Source of the DNA: Telopea speciosissima | Lineage: Eukaryota > Streptophyta > Magnoliopsida > Proteales > Proteaceae | DNA: 64,000 bases | Reading direction: 5' to 3' | NCBI RefSeq assembly: GCF_018873765.1 | Contig: NC_057925.1 | Location: 58,044,970 to 58,108,969, forward strand | Shown: piece by piece, positions 35,601-43,618 of the stretch | Layout: each line of letters opens with the position of its first letter | Numbering within the stretch: position 1 is the first letter of the stretch | Notes under the pieces: generated by a model | What the model saw: only the letters and a program-made list of their open reading frames with translations | Told to the model about the DNA's origin: nothing | The model's database searches: none | Made by a program: the position numbers and the translations under genes

Positions 35601-36924
35601 ACATACTAAGGATTGTGGCAAAGCTTTCCTTGATGGCCCATAAAGGAACCATCGAAGAAGTCTCACCTTGACTGCCCAAATATCTTCCCCATGTCATCTC
35701 TGTTGGGGGTCAAGTTTTGAGAACATGTCATCCACATTTGGGGATATAAAGCTTTGAAAAAAAAATTTCAGTAAAAGCTTCAAAAATTGGTTGGGAAAAT
35801 AATAACTTTGCCAACTTTGAGGCAACTGGAAAATACAAGAGTAAAAATCCTAACATGGTGGGACATAAAGTGGAGTTAGGAGCCAAAACTTGAGATGTGG
35901 CAATCCAAGGTGAGGGCTTCCCATCCAATGGTCAATCTGGCCACAGCAGACCTCCTAGTGGCTCAGAAAAGGTGGACCGTCAAGGACAACCCCCCCCCCC
36001 CCAATCAAGGGAACAGTCATTTATGCCACTCTTTGAAGGATGACTTTAGTTATTATAAATGAGAAAGGACAAGCTTTGAGTATGCAAAGATAATCCCCCT
36101 GGATGCCTGTTTATATTGTTGAATACTATCCTTCCCTATAATTAAAACATTTGGGAATTTATGGTAATTAGTAACTCTAATTATATCTCTACACGAGTCA
36201 TTATTAAAATACTTTCAACCTATTTATATCAAAATTATTAGTACTTATTATTTAACAATGCAACAACTCTGGCTGAAAAGTGCAGAATTGATCAATACTT
36301 TCATTAGAGACTAGGCAAGAATGGAACAGGCAGAAAGTGGACCAGAAATTATGCTGCCACCAGGACCACGATGATCAACAAATCAATCAGCATCAGATAA
36401 TAGAATAGCAAAGACATTAATGGCGCATGATTAGCATAATTAGCATTCATGAGCACATAATAGGAACAGAAACTGAAAAGCAGTACCTATTTGGCCGATG
36501 AATGCAGTATCAATTAGGGAAGCAATGGGATCAGCTGTCAAAGCCATGGCAGCCGGAAATGCAATTTGGGCTATCTCAGAGCCAAGCTCATCCATCTTTA
36601 AAACATGCCTGGTCATCCAATGGTGGAATCAATCATTAGAAATTATAACTTATTACTCAAATAAAGGCAATTCTGATGGTCCAATTCACTAGGAAACCAA
36701 CCAGTGAAACAAAAACTCACTGTGCTGCTGATAACTAAACCTGGTATATTCAATTCTAAGCCAAAAGGTTCCTCTTTCTTTTCTTTTTTTCTTTTTGGCA
36801 GATAACACTGAAGAAACTTTGCAACAAGGAACACAATGAAACAGTACCTTGCATCCTTGAAAAGAACACAAAGAGGCATCTTTCTTTTCTTTCCACACGG
36901 AAGGCAGTCAGCATCCTCTGCCAT
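20907..36924 (-). CDS. DTX42-like: MATE efflux transporter, DETOXIFICATION 42-like (citrate exporter family)
   Basis: Thirteen coding exons read right to left: 36,848-36,924; 36,487-36,608; 34,090-34,299; 33,641-33,834; 25,421-25,556; 25,091-25,187; 24,835-24,935; 22,907-23,070; 22,241-22,312; 22,036-22,152; 21,855-21,950; 21,615-21,736; 20,907-20,979. They total 1,581 nt (526 codons plus TAG) with every phase consistent. A leader exon ends at an acceptor at 36,950/36,951, so part of the 5' UTR is spliced. Residues about 31-66 hold DELG and ADPIASLIDTAFIG; then ELAAVGVSIALFNQVSR, and a long hydrophilic loop at about 95-165. That long loop between helices 2 and 3 is typical of citrate MATEs such as AtDTX42 and FRD3. 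Later exons carry SPMLNPARQYL, STPMAAFQ and RLFTKD. The protein ends GTGSGPWSFLRTS plus 11 residues. Predicted role: proton-coupled citrate export across the plasma membrane (family knowledge). Intron 11 (21,737-21,854) starts GC rather than GT. Intron 4 holds a copia element and intron 7 a TRIM. Confidence 0.93.
23545..23852 (-). mobile_element. TRIM retrotransposon (308 bp) in intron 7 of the MATE gene
   Basis: Two near-identical short LTRs, 23,725-23,852 (5' LTR on the minus strand, 128 bp) and 23,545-23,670 (3' LTR, 126 bp), both starting TGTTAAAAAATTATTTATCC on the minus strand and ending in CA. The 5' LTR is followed directly by TAGTATCAGAGTAGGC, close to the initiator tRNA-Met primer-binding site, and the 3' LTR is preceded by a purine-rich GGGAGCGAGCAGG. 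The internal region is only 54 bp, so the element encodes nothing and must have moved with another element's proteins. A clean target duplication is not visible. Confidence 0.8.
24496..24640 (-). mobile_element. Possible L1 LINE 3' tail, minus strand
   Basis: On the minus strand the sequence CTTTGTATCCC, a T-rich stretch, TTAATAAGTTCATTATTTATC and then an A-rich tail resembles the 3' end of plant L1 LINEs. No reverse transcriptase sequence remains. It lies in intron 7 of the MATE gene. Confidence 0.4.
26538..26750 (-). repeat. 3' LTR of the copia element
   Basis: 213 bp, TGTTGAATAATG...TTTTGTTAACA on the minus strand, aligned without gaps to 32,133-32,345. Confidence 0.95.
26751..26760 (-). 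other. Polypurine tract of the copia element
   Basis: TGAGGGGGAG on the minus strand immediately before the 3' LTR, where plus-strand DNA priming takes place in LTR elements. The gag-pol stop codon overlaps it. Confidence 0.85.
27350..27798. repeat. 8-bp target-site duplication flanking the MITE
   Basis: CTCACAGT at 27,350-27,357 and again at 27,791-27,798, identical. Removing one copy and the insert makes the copia reading frame continuous across the site, which confirms both borders. Confidence 0.95.
27358..27790. mobile_element. hAT-type MITE inserted in the copia element
   Basis: 433 bp with terminal inverted repeats CATAGTTGTCA at the left and TGACAACTATG at the right, similar for about 25 bp inward. 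The 8-bp target duplication and the CANNG terminal pattern are marks of the hAT superfamily. Subterminal regions carry repeated CGCCATGGCG palindromes on both sides, a plausible transposase-binding array. The core (about 27,555-27,715) is a purine-rich array of GAAGAAATC(G/A)AAGAGGGAAAG-type units, giving spurious Lys/Glu/Arg-rich frames. No transposase is encoded. Confidence 0.9.
29311..30160 (-). pseudogene. Copia integrase, decayed
   Basis: Carries the pre-integrase zinc-binding HX..LGH and CEPC motifs near 30,000-30,080, then the catalytic core signatures HTDVWGP near 29,870, FIDCYSRFTW near 29,800 and SDNGTEY near 29,690, with the NGVAERKNRHLLE region near 29,600. The frame changes around 29,700-29,760 and near 29,390, so the product is broken. 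Family assignment to Ty1/copia rests on integrase lying upstream of reverse transcriptase. Confidence 0.9.
30370..31545 (-). pseudogene. Copia gag and protease, decayed
   Basis: Start ATG at 31,543-31,545. The N-terminal region has the copia gag pattern (KLDGMNYLIW near residue 30), and a CX2CX4HX4C zinc knuckle lies at about 30,735-30,776. The aspartic protease motif WIIDSGATDHM is at about 30,437-30,469. Stops interrupt it at 31,147-31,149 and 30,844-30,846, and a frame change follows near 30,390. Confidence 0.9.
32121..32132 (-). other. Primer-binding site of the copia element
   Basis: TGGTATCAAAGC on the minus strand, immediately inside the 5' LTR. It matches the 3' end of initiator tRNA-Met with one mismatch (usual TGGTATCAGAGC). 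Confidence 0.9.
32133..32345 (-). repeat. 5' LTR of the copia element
   Basis: 213 bp, partner of 26,538-26,750. It lies upstream of gag on the minus strand, so any LTR promoter activity would read in the same direction as the MATE gene, towards exon 5. Confidence 0.95.
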
Positions 36925-36950
36925 TATTGGATGGACCAAATCTCTGTAAT

Positions 36951-38777
36951 CTGCAAATGATAACTCGAATATATGACTCTTGCAGAAGCAGCAGACAATC
37001 AAGCTTATTGCCCATAAAGAAAAATCTGTATCCCAAATTAGGCAGCATTTCAACTGCAGCTTTCACATCATCTAATTATAATGGAGTGATGAAGCAAAAG
37101 GATTAAAGGCAACAAAGAAGAGGATTAAGAAGCCCACATGCCCACAGAGTCATCAATGGAAGAGTTCTTTAATACAAAACCATTTTCATTCCCCCGAACA
37201 AACCCACCCCCCACCCCCCCCACAAAAAAAAATGGGGTGGGGTTGATGGTGTATGAAACAAGTTGCTACAAGCAAATGAAATTAAAACGAATAACCATGT
37301 ATCAGAATTGTATACACAAAGAAAGAAGCCATGAGACGAAATTGTCAGAGCTTGGAACCAACCTCTAGCAGAGAGGCCGCATCTAACCTTCAACAATTAA
37401 GTTCAGGTTGAAGAAACCCACTAACCCATCGAAAAAGTAGGCTTTAAATCAAGCTCAAAAAATTAGACAAATCAAATTCTCATTCGTAGGCTTTCTAAGA
37501 GTCCATCACATATCACAACAAACGAAAACCACAAGAACGGAGACAGGAGGGGTGACTCGTGAGAGAGAGAGATTCCCAAAGAAAAGCTCCAAACAGTAGA
37601 CGCAAACTAGGATGCAAAATGACAATGGCAACAAATCACACGAAGTCAAGGTCACTGTTGAATAAATACGTGTGAGCAGAAAGAAAGAAAGAATGCCGTT
37701 CACATACAGAGTAGTCAGTCACGGCGTTGTTGACCCCAATCAGAATCCAAAAGTCATCAGCCTGGTAACCTTGCAAGCCAGTCTCAAATTCGGAGTTGTT
37801 TTACTTCCAGTTTCACTTTTTCTCACCTTCTTCTTCATCTTCCTCCGCTACCCCGTTCTGCACTTCTGCCCTAGAATGTCAAACCTGCGGTGATTCCAAC
37901 TAAATAAGTAACAAGCACCACTTTTAAAATATTACCTTGATCACTGTATGCGTCAACCATGGGAGATGGAACGTGGTTTTCTTTTCTTTTCTATTCTTTT
38001 CTTTTTTATTGTCCTCTTAAATCTTAACAATGGAGGAATGAATGAATGAACAGATATAATAAACCTAGCTATTATGATATTCTGGTCCACAGGAAACTGT
38101 GATTTGCTAATAAACAAAAAAGAAACCATGAACTCAAGCCCGTAAATTACGGAGAAAGACTTTCATGTCCACCTGCAAGTCAAGCCACTGGAGATAAAGT
38201 TTTCCCCTTTCTCTTTCGAAGATTAAGCCAATGTGGATTGGAATATTGTTGCAGAGGTGTCGATTAATCTTCCAAAGATTGAAAACTTGGGGAATTTGTA
38301 TCAAATCAAACAAAGGGAGATGTGGACAGAAGAGAACAAATACCAATTATTCTCCAACTCTACTTTTGAGTGGTTATGGTCACAGAATGGAATTTTTCCT
38401 GGTTCATGCCTAACAAAGCTTTCCCCTTTCTCATGTTAATTCAAATTGAAAGAAATAGCTCCACCATGGAGAAAAAGGATAAGAAAGCTTTGGTTTTTCT
38501 GAAAATTTTATTGTTTTGTGGCTGGAAGAAGTTGGGAAAGTTTGTTTGATATCAATGGAAATTCCTCTTAACAAGAGGTTTAAGATGAACGAGAACATTT
38601 TTATCTTCTGTTACTTCACCTTGATTATAAAGTTTGGTTTGATTTTTCACTTTTGTGGGGAAAGTTTGTTTCATATTGTCTTGTTGTTATGGATTACAGT
38701 AAGGCGTATGGACGTGAGGTGTCAATTTCAAATTGAACTTGTTTACTGAAACAGTAAATTGAAGCCGGTAAATGGGC
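36951..38777. other. Upstream region of the complete MATE gene
   Basis: Should contain the leader exon and promoter of the MATE gene, since an acceptor is visible at 36,950/36,951. A leader exon cannot be placed with confidence. A C-rich/A-rich tract lies at 37,200-37,235. No other gene is seen. Confidence 0.45.
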
Positions 38778-38971
38778 TATGGGAGAAAGAACTATACCTC
38801 GTCGTGTATGGTGCGTGGCCCTGCGTCCAGACACAGGCCACGCAAAATGACTGCCTTGCTCTCATAAAAAGGCGAAAATTCTTGAGGGGATGGTGGTCAT
38901 TTTGTGCGACCCTGTGTTTGAATCCAAGGGCTGCGTGCCTCACACAACCAGGTAACATTCTCTTTCTCATA
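38778..38971. repeat. Fold-back MITE, TATGGGAGAAAGAAC family, copy 1
   Basis: About 194 bp. Left end TATGGGAGAAAGAACTATACC, right end GGTAACATTCTCTTTCTCATA, which are inverted repeats of about 21 bp. Two further members of the family lie at 42,098-42,747 and 51,370-51,530. The interior of each mentions CAAAATGAC(C/T)...CC(T/C)TGC-type sequence. Confidence 0.7.
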
Positions 38972-39165
38972 GATTATAAACAAGGTAACAGATCGTTGCT
39001 TGGTGGCGTGGTCTTCCACCAATAGGGGCCATTGGGAGAGTCTAGGAACATCTACATGTATGAGATTTTTTATTTCATAGGGCGAGATGGTAAATTGTGT
39101 ACTCCATTGTCCGGGTGTAGGGGCAATGCGAGCGTTCTTTTTCCCTTTATCATTATTTGTGGACA

Positions 39166-39260
39166 ATTGTTTGCACAGTTGGTAAAGTGCTGGCTCTCAA
39201 GAGGTTATGGGTTTAGCTCTCCAATCTTTACCTTGTGCTTTGAGGCACTCCCTCCCCTAC
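39166..39260 (+). mobile_element. tRNA-derived SINE-like head
   Basis: GCACAGTTGGTAAAGTGCTGG followed about 15 bp later by GGTTATGGGTTTAGCTCTCC resembles degenerate A and B boxes of a tRNA-derived SINE. No tail assigned. Confidence 0.4.
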
Positions 39261-39857
39261 CGGACAAATTTTGTTGCTACACTTGTTCCTACTACACTCC
39301 TGGCAGCCAATGAAATAGAATAATTTATTTCCCTTTTAGGTTCATAAATACCCTCTTAAGTTTTAGTATTTTCTAAAATACCCTTTCAAATCTCATTTTC
39401 TTGGCTGCCAGCAATGTAGCAGTAACATTTCTACTACCAGTGTAGCGGTAAAATTTTGTCCTCACCCCCCTCTCACGTTGTCGTAATTAAAGTCTCATTC
39501 CACAATTAAATAGGATACACCCCCCCCCAAAAAAAGGATTGTTATTTGGTTTGATTTTGTTTTTACATGAAATGACGCCCACGTCCCCTAGATAAAAAAA
39601 AATCTCACCCCCGTTGATACCCCTATATGTGTTCTCATTGACCTTGTACCTGTGCAAGGGCCACACAGTTTGGCAGTGATCTTCTGCCCTAAAATAAAAC
39701 GATCGGCTTGGATACATGGGCCCATGTGGATGATATATTTTTCATGATACCCATTAGTGTGGCGTGCAAAATCCTCCACACTGGCAGCGTGGGGAACCCT
39801 CTCCCAGTGATTCATTATGGGTTTAGCTTAACACCTTAGCCACGGATCATTATCGTC

Positions 39858-40015
39858 TCATGTTCCCTGCCCGGTACAGTGGTTCAACACCTCTCATCGG
39901 GGGCGGAAATGATGACCTAATCCCCTGTCCGAATACACTCCCCGAGAAAAATCAAAATGTCATTTTTGCCTCCCTATAAGAGGAACTGGACCACTGTACC
40001 AGGCAGAGAACAGGA
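39858..40015. repeat. Fold-back element
   Basis: Left arm CATGTTCCCTGCCCGGTACA then GTGGTTC, right arm GACCACTGTACCAGGCAGAG then AACAGGAT: about 27 bp inverted with few mismatches. No coding capacity. Confidence 0.6.
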
Positions 40016-40129
40016 TAGGGAAAAACATTCCCTTAGCCACCGGCCATGTGGCCAATGTCATTTCACCAACCACCGCACTCCACGTACGAAGAAAACTCCA
40101 AAGTGTCAACCTGTAGGGCTACATGATGC

Positions 40130-40203
40130 TTGAAAAGGATTTCTACAATGCTTAGAAGCTCAAGACTTGAAAAGGATTTCTACAATGCTTAGAAGCTCAA
40201 GAC
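40130..40203. repeat. 37-bp perfect tandem duplication
   Basis: Two abutting copies (40,130-40,166 and 40,167-40,203) of a unit starting TTGAAAAGGATTTCTACAAT. Confidence 0.95.
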
Positions 40204-41451
40204 TGAGTGATGAATCCCTACTATAATATTGCACAAATAATCAATTTGATCAAATCACTTTTTGGTTTGAAAAAGATTGCCACCATGCCACTATGCAAAT
40301 CATTTTTATTTTTTTTTTTGGGTAGAATCCACTATGCAAATCCAATTCTTATGCCCTTTCACATCTCACTCAAAGATCCCACACACACTCTCTTCTTATT
40401 AAACAACCACTCTCCCTAGTAGAGGATTTGTGCGTAGTTTCCCTCAATAGTGGGAAACTACACTCATCACATCGCAGCAATCCCTCTCGCTTTTTTTAGA
40501 CTTCTTTTTATGCTTATAAAGCAATAGAGCTAAAATGAAACTTTACCTCTCCATTTCAATTAAATGAGAATTTACATGATTAGATGGTCTTTTTCGTTTA
40601 CTAATATGAATTATTAGTCCATTTAATCTCTTAGAAGGACCCATGTAAAAGGATGTAGTACATGAATTAGTGGTTGTCTGCAAAGATGGCCCATAGGCTT
40701 TTCGTACAGGGAGTTAGTATGCTCCATCATCTCTCATCTAAAATTTTTCGTAATTTTCCATTGATTTTCTCTAACTTTTCTTGTATTTTTATGTTTCATA
40801 CATTTTGTTTATGATTTTATGTTTTATTTTATCGTTTAATCTTATTTTCTAGGAACTTTTATTTTTATTTTAAATCGTTGTTTTGTCATGCTTAATGTTA
40901 TATTTGTTGATTCTTTCATTAGCTTGTTTTATAGGATTATTTTCTATTATTTTTATTATTCTTTGCATACATGCATATTAAAATTGGGGTTTTCTTATGC
41001 ACGAAATTTGCATATTTATTTTAATGTTTTCTAACATCTTTTGATAGTATTCTCTGCACAAGTCTTGTTACATTAAGTTAGGATCGATACCCTTGTCTTA
41101 TTTTTCTTAATTTTCTTTTGCCTATTAGGGTAGGGTTTGCATAGAGGGCATTTAAGTAATTATCACCTATTCGTGCATATCTGAATTTGTTATATCTTTT
41201 GTATTTTTATTCAATGTTGCTCTTTGTTTTCAAGATTTGTTTTCATCAGAATATGATCATGGTACATTTTCACGACTTTTCCTTATATTGATTAATGATA
41301 TATCATGTATTTTCCTTTTGTGATTTAGTGATCCAAACTTTTTACTTAAGTGTCTAATTCAGAAGTTTCAGCTATGAAGGCTCAACTATCATGTGAAGGC
41401 ATCGAAGGATTCAGAGTTTTCCAATGTGAGATTTTCCATCACTTTTATTTA
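40204..41451. other. Intergenic, T-rich, nothing recognised
   Basis: Very T-rich on the plus strand between 40,780 and 41,330. No exon-like frame or terminal repeat found. Confidence 0.4.
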
Positions 41452-41606
41452 GGCTCCGTTTGTTTTAGGTAAACTTTTATATGTTGAAAAGTTTTCCAAT
41501 ATTTGTTTCCATTAAAAAACAAGCATGGAAAACTTTTTATACATGAAAAAATTTATAAGTCAATTTTTTTGAAGTGAAAATTTTCAAATAGGAAACAAAC
41601 AAAGCC
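41452..41606. repeat. MITE, GGCTCCGTTTGTTT ends
   Basis: 155 bp with terminal inverted repeats GGCTCCGTTTGTTT and AAACAAACAAAGCC. TA flanks both ends, suggesting a Tc1/mariner- or Harbinger-type target site, but the duplication is too short to decide. Interior rich in AAAACTTTT and AAATTTT motifs. Confidence 0.65.
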
Positions 41607-41817
41607 TAGGGGCAATTACTCTCACTCCCCGATAATCACCCTATATTTACTCGAAGTCCCCTACTCTTAACATCTTTTCTGATTCCTCTCAAAAAGTAAA
41701 TTTTCACCTTCCTTTCTCCCTTTGTATTTTAAAATACCTAGATTATTCCTCTATCGCAATAACCTCATTGCTCCTAACCAGCTACCTCTATCATTGGCTG
41801 GTTCCCCACCCTCTCCC

Positions 41818-42094
41818 CATCCACAAAATCTAACCCTCGATGAGAAATACGACCATCGCTCATGTCCTCGCCTTCTTCACTGCCTCAAACGGAATCGTCC
41901 TCGAAAGCTCATTGGTCGGTCCATGAAAGAAGTCTAAGTAACTGAGCTCATGCTATCTATGCCTTCAATTGAGAACATCCACTCTAAAATCCGCATCAAA
42001 CTCGTGCTACCAATGTACAATTTACAATTTCTTACTCGAACCCCACATCAAGGATTCTTCAGAAAAAAATCATTGTTTCGTACATGCGACATAG
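41818..42094 (+). pseudogene. Ribonucleoside-diphosphate reductase small chain (RNR2) fragment
   Basis: Scattered over three plus-strand frames are pieces of the class I ribonucleotide reductase small subunit: QNLTLDEKY at about 41,823, then HVLAFFTASNGIVLES at about 41,857-41,905, then GRSMKEV followed by a stop, VTEL, and IENIHSK near 41,970-41,985, then FLLEPHIKDSSEKNH near 42,030-42,075. The order and spacing match the family, where these pieces form one helix-rich iron-binding region with the IENIHSE motif. At least two frame changes and a stop at 41,936-41,938 exclude a product. There are no introns in the fragment, which fits either a retrocopy or descent from an intronless RNR2 gene. 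The homology ends where the fold-back element begins. Identified from recalled family motifs; no search was run. Confidence 0.75.
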
Positions 42095-42097
42095 TAA

Positions 42098-42747
42098 CAA
42101 GGGAAAGAGAACTCTACCTGGGTGAGCGTGTGTGGTGCATTATCCTGTTGTTGGTGAAGCCTGATTTGGTCCAGAAAGTGCGGTTGAGACCTTCGGAGGG
42201 TCGTTTCGGCCTCGAAATGACTTCGGAATGCCGAAAAATGGTGGGGCTCCAAGCCAAAAGCTGGAGTTGTGTTGGGCTCGTCGAGATCTTCGAAATGAGT
42301 GCTTTTGAGCCATGTGTTATGTTTTGGTCCGGCTCAGGTTTTTTGATATTTTTAGGCTAGGGGCATTTGTGTACTTTCTGGGGTTAGGGCTTTCTTATAT
42401 ATTGTTCTTATCTCTTTGAGATAAGGTTATGAGGGTTTGTAACATTTCAGAGAAAATAGTGAAACTTGTTCTACTCCTCGACAATGGACGTAGCTTCCAT
42501 CTTGGAGGTGAACCACGTAAATCTCTATGTCGTGTGTTGTGTGCTCTCTCTCTCTATTTTCGTTTTTCTTCTGCAAATCATCATTTTGGGAGTTGTTTTC
42601 TTAACATGTCCCTACACCCAGATACAGTGATACGCAAAATGACCACCGTGCCCCTAAGAATTTCAACCTTTCCATGACCATCGCACCCCCCTTGTCTAGG
42701 CGCAGGCAACGCATTACATGCGCCCAAGTAGTGTTCTTTCTCCCATA
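42098..42747. repeat. Fold-back MITE copy 2, split by a solo LTR
   Basis: Left end GGGAAAGAGAACTCTACCTGG, right end CAAGTAGTGTTCTTTCTCCC then ATA, inverted repeats of the family seen at 38,778. The element is about 190 bp long once the 461-bp LTR inside it (42,146-42,606) is discounted, close to the 194 bp of copy 1. Confidence 0.6.
42146..42606 (+). mobile_element. Probable solo LTR (copia-type)
   Basis: A 461-bp segment starting TGTTGTTGGTG and ending TTTTCTTAACA. Towards the 3' end it has GGACGTAG, GAACCACGTAAAT and a CTCTCTCTCTATTTTCG tract, as in many plant copia LTRs. It is flanked by TATCC (42,141-42,145) and TGTCC (42,607-42,611), a 5-bp duplication with one mismatch. No internal domain is present. 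The open frames across it are chance. Confidence 0.6.
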
Positions 42748-43301
42748 CAAATACAAATGTGTCGTTACATATTTCCATTAGATTGATAGAGTTTAAATTA
42801 TGAGGTGAACCAAAATAAAAAAGAGAGAGAAAAAGAGCGAAATCAGTAAAACAAAAATCTAATCGAGTTGCCCTTCATCCATGTTTCCCTCAAGGGTTTT
42901 GACACTCGGATGAGACTCTAGAATAGTAAAAAAGTCATTTTGAAATTTCTTCAATAACAGGTGGGAGTAATGATGTGATCACAGTGGTACAGACACAGTG
43001 GTGAATGAATAGATTCCGTGGGCGAAGGAAAACTTTCCTCCCTTTTTTAACTCTACATCCATCCACACATACGCACTGTGAGTGTCCACACATGCACACA
43101 TCCATACTTCAGTATAGCATCCACAGATCGAATACCCAATTTTTCTCCTTTGGTGGGACATAACAAAATATTCAATAAGAAAAAGGCTCGAGCATCCATT
43201 CAATTAATCACTATTTCATGTAAGTGGCAGAAAATATTCCTGCCCAATCAAAATTTCAAGTACAACTCATGACCTAATGATATGCAGAGCCTGCCACACA
43301 A
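42748..43301. other. 3' flank of DiT1, nothing recognised
   Basis: Intergenic sequence downstream of the DiT1 gene. No coding exon or clear element seen. Confidence 0.35.
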
Positions 43302-43503
43302 CTTAACTCAACCTCCTCCCAATTAAATGGGCTCAGCTACATGAAACTTCTTTCTCCAATCAGCTCTATTCATTGACATATTACTAGTCCTAAGCTATGC
43401 ATGGATTTCTTTCCTCATCACTTCTCCTAAGGTCTTTTTTAGGCCTAGCCCTGACTCTTCTAGTTCCTCTAATCTGAATCATATCACTTCTCCTTACTGA
43501 AGC
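43302..43503 (+). mobile_element. RTE-like LINE 3' fragment
   Basis: Begins CTCAACCTCCTCCCAATTAA, then CAGCTCTATTCATTGACATA, a TCATCACTTCTCC/TAAGG segment, AGGCCTAGCCCTGACTCTTC and ATCACTTCTCCTTACTG, in the order I recall for a common plant RTE-type LINE 3' region. No open frame survives. It sits about 115 bp beyond the DiT1 stop codon. Confidence 0.5.
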
Positions 43504-43618
43504 ATTTAAGCCTGCCACATAAGGAATAGGAAAAACCAAAAGAACAATCGCACAATAGGAGAACAAAAAACAGTAGATTATTACCTATAGAAATGGTAAA
43601 ATCCAACATCTTCCCCCT

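Noticed and set aside
41722..42360. Two plus-strand open frames as a new gene
   Set aside because: The first is a decayed RNR2 fragment and the second runs through a fold-back and solo LTR; there is no continuous product.
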